Assembly: GCA_003194525.1 (NCBI GenBank)
Contig: NBIV01000009.1
Coordinates: forward strand, 62,001 to 126,000
DNA from: Gracilariopsis chorda
Lineage: Eukaryota; Rhodophyta; Florideophyceae; Gracilariales; Gracilariaceae
Direction of reading: 5' to 3'
Length of the DNA stretch: 64,000 nt
In this document: piece after piece, positions 55,056-64,000 of the stretch
Layout of the letters: every line of letters begins with the position of its first letter
Numbering within the stretch: position 1 is the stretch's first letter
The notes under the pieces: model-generated
Seen by the model: the letters and a program-made list of their open reading frames with translations, nothing else
What the model was told of the DNA's origin: nothing
Databases searched by the model: none
Translations under genes and position numbers: made by a program

Positions 55056-55565
55056 ATGATGAGGTCAACGCCTAGTGCTTTCAAAACTCACGTTCTTCGC
55101 GTAGCGCGGCGATCTATGTCCACAGCACCCTCGCCTACAGCCGAACCTGCGAAGAAGCTCGACTCACAAAAAGGAGTTCTCCAGTTCATAGATTCAGGTA
55201 CCAGTGCCGGTGCAACCCGTACCGGCCGCGCGTGGCGTACCTCTGAATTGCGTCTCAAGTCTTACGAAGATCTCCACAAGCTCTGGTTCATTCTTCTCAA
55301 GGAGCGAAACATCTTGCTTTCCGAGAAGGCCTGGTGCAAAACAAACAGTCGTCATTGGGTTAACGGTCCCTCCAATTTGTACAAGGTCAAACGATCAATG
55401 GCACGTCTAAAAGGTGTCGTTGGAGAACGTACAAGGGCGTATAAAGCTAAACGCGCTAAGGAGGCATTACTGGCTGAACGAGATGGTCAAGGTTTGAAAG
55501 ATGCTGTTGCTCCACCTGCTTCCACTCCACAGGGTGTGGCCACAAGAACCCCGCCGTCAAATTGA
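55056..55565 (+). CDS. MRPL47: Mitochondrial large-subunit ribosomal protein uL29m (MRPL47)
   Basis: 169 residues. A basic, Ser-rich N-terminus without acidic residues ([25 protein letters not shown]) is a typical mitochondrial presequence. The core [20 protein letters not shown] followed by [17 protein letters not shown] (residues 58-93) is the MRP-L47/uL29m signature; the basic helix to about 140 ([23 protein letters not shown]) is the second half of the L29 hairpin. The end is low-complexity. It belongs to the mitoribosome near the peptide exit tunnel. Confidence 0.92.
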   Translation: MMRSTPSAFKTHVLRVARRSMSTAPSPTAEPAKKLDSQKGVLQFIDSGTSAGATRTGRAWRTSELRLKSYEDLHKLWFILLKERNILLSEKAWCKTNSRHWVNGPSNLYKVKRSMARLKGVVGERTRAYKAKRAKEALLAERDGQGLKDAVAPPASTPQGVATRTPPSN

Positions 55566-56594
55566 AACCCTTTCTGGTCAGCGTTTGCATTCCTGCTGTG
55601 AAGCCGGGTTCTTTCAAAGAAACTGCGTAGCACATGCGCCAACACCACGTAAAACCGCCAGGTTTTCAAGTCCATTAGTCCCAAATTCATGCGCGGCATC
55701 CGTTACCCTGGGCCTGGCAGAGTCTTTCACAACTCACGCAGATGATCTGCTCGCAGTCAATCCATGCTGAATCAAAATGATGGTTCAGAACTTCTACCTT
55801 GTACGCTCGTTGGAAGAAAGCAATGCGATGCTCATTCTCCCCCTTATGTCATTCACATCGGAACTGATCAAAACCGCCCATTGAAACAAACCACTCTCGT
55901 CCAATCGCAAGAACCAACCAGAAGTCACGCGCCAAGACGCTGGAAGTTTCAACCCTTGAAGCGCTGAAGAAGTCTTCAATACATGTGCAAGTTAGAGAGA
56001 TGTCAACTCAACACCTACCGTGTGAACATTAACACATGCTTCAGCTCTTTTTAGTACATGCACCAAACACGACCTACGAAACCCGATAGGACACATTCGA
56101 CTCGTCGCATTAATGAAGAGCACCCCAGATATGAATCTTAAGACTCACATGCATCGCGTCATTCTTGTGAAGCATGTGCACTATTGCGGGGTTTCACCTC
56201 ATAAACCAATTTCTCGTTTCTGATGCCTTTCTTTGAAGCTCTGGGAAGAGGTGCTTTAAGAGCCCTCGTTTCTTGCGAAGTGTGGGCTTGCACATTCACA
56301 CATCCACACGAGAGCACAGGGGAGATGTTTGCCCATCCAGTGCCCATCTACTTGTAGAGGGATGGCCAGTGCCGAATCAACCCATCAACCAGAGCTCAGA
56401 GATTAAAAGTGACATCAGTTACGCAGTGTGTGGCAAACCACGTTTCGGAGCCAATTCGTGAAGGCTAGAAAGCCTGAGCTGAAAGCAGTGTACGGCGGAT
56501 GAACCAGCGATGCGTACATGTGACTTTACAAGAGTGTTACACTTCTCCTGACCCTGCTCACTATCTCTTTTCGGTTTATCGCTGAATCTACGCT
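55566..56594. other. Intergenic between convergent genes
   Basis: 1.0 kb, no frame with coding features and no repeats recognised. It holds the 3' ends of uL29m and of the fucosyltransferase-like gene. Confidence 0.5.
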
Positions 56595-58619
56595 TCAAGG
56601 TCGTCCAAAGTCTATGCCAGCAAGCAGGAATCGAGCCCCACCTATTCGTGTCGACAGTTCTGAAAAAGAACTCCAGTAGCTTCCCCGCAAGGAGGCACAT
56701 TTCGCCAGAAGCAGAATATCTGCCAGTGCGAAAGGGAGGCAATCTCTGTCTCGACTATCACAATGTCGTGGTGTGTATACAACCCGTGAAGGAAACTCGT
56801 GCTCTAGTCTGGCAAATACCTCCTTCTGATCGGCTGCAACATAAAACATCTGATCTGCTGTTTGTTTCCGCATTTCGTCGATGAAGGTATCCACATTCGT
56901 CAAGTTTCTCCAATAGTCAGTGGTCCGAGATGATTCTTCTGAGTAATCAGTAGCGTTCACTCCGTTGATATCCGTCTTAATACTTTTGCCCCGGATATGA
57001 ATCCCAATCATGCTCGACAAAGGGTAGCTGGAAAACCGTTCAACTAGCCTCACAACGCTCACGTGTGGCGTTAAAGAGCGTAAAACTTGCCAGTACGAGC
57101 TTGTCGTGCGTATGATGAAAGGAGTGACTGGTGATTGAATAACATAGCATGTTGAAACGTAAATGTGATGCTTCGCATCATCTAACACGGGTTCCTCGGA
57201 GGAAGTCGCTTTGACTCCATTCACTCTCATATAGCTATACCATTTGACATGTTTCATTTTTGGATCCCGCTTCGCATTCGCCGAAAACGGCCATTCTTCT
57301 CCAGGTGCGAATGAGTTGCTTACGATAAACTCATCATTTGCAACGAAGAGATCTGTAAACCTACAGTTCAGATGTTGGTCTGGAACCCATATTAACACAA
57401 GAATCCTTCCAGTACTCCTTGCAAAAGCCATGGCTGAACCAAGGGCCCTCAGTCGATTCCCAAGGCCGTACTGGGTGTGCACAAATATCACTTTCGGATT
57501 CTTAACGCCACTACGCTTCCTTTTGTTTTCAAGCTTCAGAAGCAAAAGCTTCCTTTCCAACTCCCCCATTCCTTTGAGAAGCATTTCAGGAATGTCATAG
57601 GTTTGATGAAGTAGAGAGTCGGTTCTCCGTATGTTCCTAGTCGCGCGATACCTGCCCAGGATGGATGAGCGAGACAGTAGTGCATGCGAGACCCCTTCTG
57701 TCGGTTTTAAAGAATCTTGGAACAGCCTTTCTTGCATTGTTCTTGGAGCATATCTTGACCATACAACTTCAGAAAGAGTGAGAGAAACGTGAGTTTCAAG
57801 AGCAGCCAAATTGTCGAGCGTTGCAACGGTTTCAGTATTCCCGATCTTGGGCAGAGTTTCAAGGTAGTCGGGCACCGGAGTTCTACTGTCAGTATAGTTT
57901 GACACCATCGTTGAAGCGTCCAGTTCTAATAAGCTGCTCGGTGCCACAGCGTGAACAACCGTGAATTCCGCCCAGTCGACCACACTGGTCTGATTCTCAC
58001 CATGGAAATCGCTCTCCGGGTCATCTAACGCGACCAGAATGGCATCATCAGTAAGTCCTCCATTCGAACTCAGCTGCAAGAGTTGCGATACATTGATTCC
58101 ATCAGCAATGTCAATGAATAAAACTGCTACTCGTTGCGATACTTGGGCATAGGTTACAGCACTAGCAATAGCCCGCAAACACGACTGGAGCTTGCACTCC
58201 GAAATGTGGACAAAAAGCGCGTGACGTGTTGGCGTCGCATGACTCCCACTGGACGCAGGGGTAGACATCAACATAAGCAGATCACGCTGTTGCTCTAGTG
58301 TCATTAACTTGAGATAACGTCGTGGAACAGAATGAAAATGATGCAACTGACGATAAATAGGAGACGGGGTGTCACTTCTTGCAAGAAAAGAATACATTGA
58401 CGAAGAGGAAGACCCTGGAATTCTTTCATGAAATGAAGACTCCATTCCCAACAGGAATACGAATGCCAGAAGAACGCTCAGCAGTATTGCTGATTGCGTT
58501 GTTCCCCTCTGCATGTCCTCTTTTAGCCGGTGGAAGAAATGGGGAGCTCGACAAGACTTGAAGGTAGACAGCTGAAAACCACGTTCGTCCGTCTGCGGAC
58601 GGGAATTTCCCACACCCAT
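56595..58619 (-). CDS. Type II membrane fucosyltransferase-like glycosyltransferase
   Basis: 674 residues from ATG at 58619 (MGVGNSRPQTDERG); the frame is open further upstream. A short cytosolic tail, one transmembrane segment (about 44-59, AILLSVLLAFVFLLGM) and a Ser-rich stem give a Golgi type II topology. The catalytic part begins near 375: FVHTQYGLGNRLRALGSAMA (G385), then TGRILVLIWVPDQHLNCRFT and DLF. Further on come GIHIRGKS (R543, the conserved Arg of O-FucT/NodZ/FUT8-type GDP-fucose binding), a Ser/Asp-rich block, FYVAADQKEVF, and LLLAKCASLRGSYWSSFSELS near the end. These are the marks of GT-B fucosyltransferases; donor and acceptor are not shown by the sequence. The upstream 200 or so residues of the lumenal part are unrecognised. 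Confidence 0.7.
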   Translation of the reverse strand: MGVGNSRPQTDERGFQLSTFKSCRAPHFFHRLKEDMQRGTTQSAILLSVLLAFVFLLGMESSFHERIPGSSSSSMYSFLARSDTPSPIYRQLHHFHSVPRRYLKLMTLEQQRDLLMLMSTPASSGSHATPTRHALFVHISECKLQSCLRAIASAVTYAQVSQRVAVLFIDIADGINVSQLLQLSSNGGLTDDAILVALDDPESDFHGENQTSVVDWAEFTVVHAVAPSSLLELDASTMVSNYTDSRTPVPDYLETLPKIGNTETVATLDNLAALETHVSLTLSEVVWSRYAPRTMQERLFQDSLKPTEGVSHALLSRSSILGRYRATRNIRRTDSLLHQTYDIPEMLLKGMGELERKLLLLKLENKRKRSGVKNPKVIFVHTQYGLGNRLRALGSAMAFARSTGRILVLIWVPDQHLNCRFTDLFVANDEFIVSNSFAPGEEWPFSANAKRDPKMKHVKWYSYMRVNGVKATSSEEPVLDDAKHHIYVSTCYVIQSPVTPFIIRTTSSYWQVLRSLTPHVSVVRLVERFSSYPLSSMIGIHIRGKSIKTDINGVNATDYSEESSRTTDYWRNLTNVDTFIDEMRKQTADQMFYVAADQKEVFARLEHEFPSRVVYTPRHCDSRDRDCLPFALADILLLAKCASLRGSYWSSFSELSTRIGGARFLLAGIDFGRP

Positions 58620-60500
58620 TGCAATAGAGAAGTTATAACGAGGTAAAGTCCATGAAATACGGTATCTGTATGCATGTGAGCACGAACGCTTCTCCAAACA
58701 ACAGTTGTCTTGTACGACCATTTCGCCCTTCGAATGTATGTTTCCGACAAACGTTTCAAACGTGCGGAAGTATTAGACCTTCTGGTGACGATGGGGCAGA
58801 TCTGAAAAGAGATAGAAGGAAGAAACAGGGAGGAAGGCTCCAATCTAGATGAAGAAACCGAGATCAAACGCAAGCTTGCAGGCAGTCTCTTCTAGACCGG
58901 CACCTTTGGTAATGTCTTCGATATCCATTCTACGGACGAAAGGGCACGGCCTGGTGTACAAAGGTAGTCGCCGTATGGTGTACCTAGGGTACTGTACAGA
59001 TAGAGCGTAGACTCCCCGTGGTTTCAACCAACATACCCTTCTGGGGGTTCGATGGTAGTAAGCAAACAGCGTTGGAACAGCTGTTGGTCACGTAGCAACG
59101 AAAGTAACTGGCTTCTTGGACAATCATGGAATTATCATCTTCCACGTCAGCTACATATTCCTTACAGAACAACTAGATATGGTGGCGGTGGCGGTGGCGG
59201 TGGCGGTGGCGGTGGCGGTGGCAGTGAGAACTTTTCATCTCCCTCAGAAATCTTTGGGCAAAGGGATAAGATTTTGTATCGCCGGCCATGACGAACAAAA
59301 CCGACACGGCGCTTGATAAACGAAAACTGAACAACGGAGAAAGTCTTCTTCCTTGTCATTGAAAGAAGTGTGTCTAGTAGGAATGTCAGCAGAGAAGTGG
59401 GCTGGAGACCGACGATATGAACAGAAGTGGATTCACGATATCGCTGTTAAGAACAGGGAGCGAGATTCCACTGCGTTTGTCAGTCCATATACAGAATAGA
59501 GAAGCCACAATATGTTTCCTGTTCTTCTTCTTCTTTATTGTGGACAACAGCTTTCTATTACTAAGCTGAAGGAGAGCTTTTTAGTAAAAGCTTTCTCTTT
59601 TCAGGAAGGCCAAGAACTTCTGTGGTTCATGTCGGATTCACTGCTATATACTTTCCTTACACTTCCTTGGGAGACCAGCTAACAACTCTCTACGGGCTGC
59701 ATTTGTCCGAGGGCTCGATAAACGACATGCTCAACGTCTTTCTTCACGTTCGTTCCACAGTCACATCTGAGCGATCTGTTTTCGAGAAATGTCGCCACAG
59801 GATGCAGGGCAGAAACGTGTTTGGTGTAGAATTGTGCGAGCATTACTTCGGCCTTTCGCGCATCCTTCTCACATACAAGAAACGCAGGCCGATGTTGAAG
59901 AAGCCGTTTCCTGTTAACTTGTACCCATGTATCATAACAATGTCGAGCCAGCGCGATTTAGTAACCCTTTATCTATCATCGAGTAAGGGGATATTGTCTC
60001 ATCCTTTTTCATTAGAACTTTGAATCTGTTCAGCAGTTTGGCGAAGAAATGCTCTGAAGTTCTCACTTCCGTGGTCCGTCAAGGTCACAGATCCCCTTGC
60101 AGAGTCAAGGATATCAAGTATCGCTACGTGTTGTACCCTTGTGAGCCGTCCCATTTGCCACCTTGCATCACCGGGGCTGATACTTCTGAACAGCATTTCT
60201 GTCCTTCATGGGTCGGACCTCGCATCCACTGCATCCGAGGGTTGTCGATGCACTAGATTATAATTTCAGACATCAGATTCTGCTCTGCGTTAAGTGATGT
60301 TTGATCGGGACGCGAACTCGTAGATCGAAATTTTCTCATCTTACCCATTCGAGTATACTGTAGCTGCACTTTCGACGCTGGGCAGTACTGGAGTTATTCG
60401 GTACGAGAGTGCATTTGTTTCTTTGCCATTTCACGTGTCTGTCTTCGAAAGACGCGAGAAAACGAGTTTGATTAGAGACGCTCATAACATAGTTCTCTGA
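58620..60500. other. Intergenic with a (GGTGGC)7 tract
   Basis: 59181-59222 is seven perfect GGTGGC units. Frames through it (poly-Gly or Val-Ala on plus, poly-Pro on minus) are artefacts. The frame at 59622-60023 (+, 133 codons) has no recognised motif and is not called. Confidence 0.5.
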
Positions 60501-60788
60501 GTCTTGTGTATGTGTGTGTGCATATATGAGCTCGCGTCTCTAATTCCAAGACTACGGTAGGGGTTACATTGAGAAGAACCCCTCTCTCTCTAGATAAACG
60601 AACGGCTTTTCTGGCCATGTCCTTACTATTGATTCGGCGTCAGAGCTCTGCCTCTCTCGGAGAGGCGGGAGCTCTCGACGCCGGGATGCCGCTCTTGGGC
60701 GGCATCTAAGAACGAAATGGTCTACACTAGTATGTATGTTGAGCCCACATCCGAGCGGGCAGAAACACTTCCGGTGTCTTGTGTATGT
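60501..60788 (+). repeat. Dispersed short element, copy 2, with strong hairpins
   Basis: About 275 bp, bounded by the direct repeat GTCTTGTGTATGT (60501-60513 and 60776-60788). It shares blocks with copies at 3215-3499, 45965-46115 and 49455-49545. Two inverted repeats stand out: a 47-bp near-palindrome at 60636-60682 (arms GGCGTC...GACGCC with inner AGAGCTC/GAGCTCT and CCTCTC/GAGAGG) and an 8-bp perfect hairpin GATGCCGC/GCGGCATC at 60685-60706. It may be a structured transcribed SINE or a terminal piece of a larger element. Confidence 0.55.
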
Positions 60789-61094
60789 ACCATGTTTGTC
60801 ACATCTGGATTAAATTCTATGTCGCTCAAAACACTAGACCATCCGTAGTACACTTAAAAGAAACTCAAGAATACTACGAAACGAAAGAAACTTCTCAGGA
60901 TATATTCACGCAACTTCACGAAACCCAATTCCCGTCTTCATTAAGACATTACTTATCGATCGCGATCATTCCTCAAGGTAGAGACTCCACATCAAATCAC
61001 GCACAAAATTAGCCGTTGTGCATCTACAACAAGTTGCTCGCCGGTCTCACTATAATCTATTTGACGCTCTCCTCTGGTAGTCGTATTCGCATGT

Positions 61095-63254
61095 CTATTG
61101 AAACGTTTTCAAGTATTGTGGTCGTTTCCTAGGAGGCACGATAATATGCTTTCCATGCCTTTCGACCATATCGCCCCTCTGGCGTCTTAAAAGGGCCTCT
61201 TTCCTAACCTGAAGGGCGATCCTCTCCACAAGGCGCTTGTGATGAGATTCAGTTACCTCTTCTTCTTTCCCTGTGGGTTCCTCATTAATTGCATCGTCCC
61301 CTTTAGTTAAGGGTGGTTCATGTCCGTGTCCGTGTCTGTACTTCAAACTGTTTGCCTTACTGGGTTGAGCTGTTGACGTATCTTTGTGTCGAAATTCTTC
61401 AGGATCATCTGGTGTCACCATGCCTCCATGATGATTACCGTGCGAACCATATGATTTTGCTCGTGTCCGTTGACCAGGCTGTTCTTCCACTTCATTACCA
61501 GTACTTCTATACCCGTTTTGGTGAAGTCGAGTTCTAGCTTTCTTCTTTGGCGGGTTGCTCACAGCACGCACACTTCCCATTGTGTTCGGTTGAACGGCAT
61601 TCACTCTATGATTCTCAAAGCTCTCTTGGGCTCCGAGACGGTCCTGGTTCTCTTGGTGATTTGGGGCGCGTACCTCATCCTCATCACTACCGTTTTCTTC
61701 TCTCCCTTGCCCTCTACGGCTCAAGGTGCCGCTGGACCTATACTGAACTTGCGCATTTTGGTGGAGCTGGACATCGTCGAAATCGCTGACATCTTCGGCA
61801 TAGTTTTGAAGTTTTGATCTTATAGCTTTGGTTCCTTCTTCCCTGATCCTTTCACCTAACTTTTTGAAAAGTGCAGGCGATGGATCGTCACACTTTTCAT
61901 TGCTAGCATCATGCATGGGATCCTCAGTGTTAGCCACACCCTTACTGGGCTTGATCTTATTCTGATCTGAGCTGCCTTGCTCGAGACTCATGCCCGCTTC
62001 TCTCCTATTGAGCTTCGTATCCCGCAAAGTGTCCACATCTGGGGATATAGGGGATAAGACATCCTCTTGTTCACCGTGTTTACGCTGCTCAGTGTCAACT
62101 TCCATGCGGTCATGATCATGCTCACTGTGAGTGTTCTGCGGTTCATTGTCCTCACTACGACTGTTCTGTGCATCATCCTGTTCACTTTCGGATGCCGCGG
62201 AACCAGAAGAATTCTCTGAATGTTGGTTCATGGCACCATTTGAATCACGATGATCACAAAAATCCCTCAGAACTTTCTCCTCGGAGAAGCTTTCCTTCCA
62301 GTTGGGAGACTGGTCTAAAGCAATACCTATTTCGCGTTCCAAAAGCACTGTATATGCCTCCTCAGCTTGTGTTGCGAACTGCTTGAGAAACTGAGCATCC
62401 AAGTTCTTAAAACGCTCTGAGAGACGGTTGTAAGTCAGAAAACACATTTCTTGCATTAGCTGAGCACACCACGACACTGTGCGGCTTTGCACATCTGGAA
62501 GGCGAACAGCAAACTCGGTCTGGCGCCCCCATCTTCTCAAGCGGGGTGGAATTGGCTTCTCCTTGTCGTGATAAAGTTCCCCTACATTGCTCTTGATAAC
62601 CTTGACAGCAATCTCCCAACCCTGTCTTATATCTTGAGGAGAGCTAGTGTGCTCCGGGTGCATTGTAGATGTGCAAAACGATGGATCAGCGAATCGCTTC
62701 CAAATGGCGATGACAGCTTCAGGGGAGTAACAATCGGAGCTACCTATCCATCCGGTTAGCGTTGCACAGAAAGCTGCCATTACGAAAAGGAGCTGTAGAA
62801 TACGGCTTCGCGAATCCCAATCAAACCGAGAAGCCTCCTTCCACAAGCCGGCCCGCACACGAGAGGTCTTGTCAATAGACACTTGCTCTTCAGCGTCATC
62901 AGAAATCACGAATGGTGGTATGAAAGCAATGTTGAGCACACCTCCATTTTGTTTGATGCTTCCGTCAGCCTTCATGAACTCCCTGTAGCTGTAAACTCTA
63001 AGGTGCCTATATCTGTGGAGAGTTTGCATGACCTCTGGCATAAGACAAAGACCGGACAGCTTGTGCAAACGCACCCAAAGCTTTTTGCGATGACAGAGTT
63101 TCTCACACACTTTAAGCAGTATAACCTCATTATTGGGCTGAGTAGGGCGGATAGCCAACTTGTTGTGCTCCAGGATGCTGCGAAAGCGTTTGAGTAAACG
63201 ATAAAGGTTGCTCCTGTGGGGCGGTGGAAAACCCTTGCGCGTACTAATATCCAT
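61095..63254 (-). CDS. Unrecognised 719-residue protein, folded N-terminus and disordered acidic C-terminus
   Basis: A long uninterrupted frame from ATG 63254 (MDISTRKGFPPPHRSN). Residues 1-330 look folded, with a Cys/Trp-rich hydrophobic segment (LLFVMAAFCATLTGWIGSSDCYS, about 165-187, shown here as one strand) and helical blocks rich in Trp and Arg (WGRQTEFAVRLPDVQSR; MCFLTYNRLSERFKNLD). From about 340 on it is disordered: Ser/Glu/Asp/His/Gln-rich, with three 10-residue repeats starting SE(Q/D/H). It has nuclear-localisation-like clusters PPKKKARTR (about 569) and PPRKRPQYLK at the end. No family is recognised. The mix of a compact N-terminus and an acidic/basic tail resembles the 24.4-kb protein in style but not in sequence. 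Nuclear location is inferred; host gene versus transposon gene is open. Confidence 0.55.
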   Translation of the reverse strand: MDISTRKGFPPPHRSNLYRLLKRFRSILEHNKLAIRPTQPNNEVILLKVCEKLCHRKKLWVRLHKLSGLCLMPEVMQTLHRYRHLRVYSYREFMKADGSIKQNGGVLNIAFIPPFVISDDAEEQVSIDKTSRVRAGLWKEASRFDWDSRSRILQLLFVMAAFCATLTGWIGSSDCYSPEAVIAIWKRFADPSFCTSTMHPEHTSSPQDIRQGWEIAVKVIKSNVGELYHDKEKPIPPRLRRWGRQTEFAVRLPDVQSRTVSWCAQLMQEMCFLTYNRLSERFKNLDAQFLKQFATQAEEAYTVLLEREIGIALDQSPNWKESFSEEKVLRDFCDHRDSNGAMNQHSENSSGSAASESEQDDAQNSRSEDNEPQNTHSEHDHDRMEVDTEQRKHGEQEDVLSPISPDVDTLRDTKLNRREAGMSLEQGSSDQNKIKPSKGVANTEDPMHDASNEKCDDPSPALFKKLGERIREEGTKAIRSKLQNYAEDVSDFDDVQLHQNAQVQYRSSGTLSRRGQGREENGSDEDEVRAPNHQENQDRLGAQESFENHRVNAVQPNTMGSVRAVSNPPKKKARTRLHQNGYRSTGNEVEEQPGQRTRAKSYGSHGNHHGGMVTPDDPEEFRHKDTSTAQPSKANSLKYRHGHGHEPPLTKGDDAINEEPTGKEEEVTESHHKRLVERIALQVRKEALLRRQRGDMVERHGKHIIVPPRKRPQYLKTFQ

Positions 63255-64000
63255 AGATAAAAAAGATGATATAGATTGAAGTCGTTACTAAGAATGACAG
63301 GGGAGGTGAACTGGATGGGAAAGTGCCAAAGAACGTGAATCCTTTTTGTACTTGCAGAAATCGCAGAAAGCCTACGAGATTGAGACCAGCTTCAGAAGTC
63401 GTGTGTTGCAGCGCGCAGGTGCTCGGGGGCGCAAGCGGAACAATGTCAAGGGAGCTACACAGCGCTAAGTGTATGGCAAGAACGAGTATGAACAAGAGAG
63501 AATGCGCGGAGGGCAAAAGGAAAGTTCAGGCTCGAGTTGTTCAGCAGTACAAAGCGACGGCGTGGATCTTTGGGCATACTTAGGCACGACCACTACTTTA
63601 TATCATGGCTCGAAACTTGAATGGAAAACGTTTTGGTCCGGTGTACGCTGTTGGTTTCAAATCTTGATATTTAGATACCACAATGAGCAAGCAGAGCACG
63701 CGGAAGACTTGTGATGTTAGGGGCCGTTGTGGTCCGTATCACACTCATTTTGATCGGCCGTATGTAGGCTACCCAACCTTATTGGGCAACTATAGGTATT
63801 GTACGAGAAATTATATGTTCATATTGATCAACTGTTTTCGCCAACCATATTCGTCCGCTCACAGTGATGACACCACCTCCCGATGAATTAGCCGAGTCAC
63901 AGTCCGCGACCACGCGCGAAGTTACAGCGGGACGGCTGTAACCTGTTCAGCTTCCGCACCGGCTACGACGGTACCGTGCGGAAGCCAGACTCTGGTCGCA
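63255..64000. other. Upstream region of the 719-residue gene; window end
   Basis: A minus-strand frame (63516-63244) begins with a signal-peptide-like MPSAHSLLFILVLAIHLALC, but it is in another frame and no splice that joins it correctly to the 719-residue ORF was found. Nothing else is supported up to the window end. Confidence 0.4.

Noticed and set aside
59052-59359. Poly-Gly, Val-Ala and poly-Pro frames
   Set aside because: They are translations of the (GGTGGC)7 repeat and have no other coding character.
63244-63516. Signal peptide-like exon in front of the 719-residue gene
   Set aside because: The acceptor at ATATTAG and the possible donor (TTA/GTAACG) give the wrong phase for the long ORF; no in-frame join was found.
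1-64000. CRISPR arrays, bacterial operons or ribosome-binding sites
   Set aside because: No regularly spaced direct repeats with unique spacers; the gene content is clearly eukaryotic.

Overview
The window looks like nuclear DNA of an intron-poor, repeat-rich eukaryote, most likely a red alga of the Chondrus/florideophyte type (inference). The supporting points are: an alpha-glucan, water dikinase with no obvious plastid transit peptide, as expected where starch is made in the cytosol; host genes that are single long exons, with one short 5'-biased intron in the thiolase; and wide gene-poor stretches filled with LTR retrotransposons and DNA transposons. Two host-type mitochondrial genes (uL29m and an ATPSCKMT-like methyltransferase) fit a eukaryotic nuclear origin.

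Layout. 1-4.5 kb: no gene seen, one short dispersed element. 4.5-5.3 kb: a small atypical protein kinase (-). 5.7-11.7 kb: a complete 6,000-bp Ty1/copia element with nearly identical LTRs, a half-tRNA-iMet type primer site and many stop codons. 12.1-12.9 kb: a dispersed repeat. 13.1-19.7 kb: decayed copia remnants on the minus strand, a decayed unknown ORF, and an inverted-repeat-bounded 773-bp insertion. 21.8-23.5 kb: a PIF/Harbinger transposase (broken) with a companion coiled-coil ORF. 24.4-32.5 kb: a CACTA/Tnp2-like transposase interrupted by one TAG, diverging from a gene for an acidic/basic protein with three exact-period 40-residue repeats, plus a further basic ORF. 34.1-34.7 kb: degenerate tandem repeats. 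35.8 kb: a small secreted six-cysteine protein.

37.6-45.7 kb is a three-level nest. A chromovirus-type Ty3/gypsy element (39100-44167, TSD GAATC) sits inside a hAT-like transposase gene. That hAT element sits inside a copy of the same dispersed repeat found without it at 12.1-12.9 kb, so the window holds its own 'empty site'.

46.3-58.6 kb is the host-gene cluster: acetyl-CoA acetyltransferase (-, one 67-bp intron), ATPSCKMT-like lysine methyltransferase (+), alpha-glucan water dikinase (-), mitochondrial ribosomal protein uL29m/MRPL47 (+) and a type II membrane fucosyltransferase-like enzyme (-). 58.6-64 kb holds a (GGTGGC)7 tract, a hairpin-rich dispersed element, and an unrecognised 719-residue ORF (-).

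No tRNA, rRNA, CRISPR array or operon structure was recognised.
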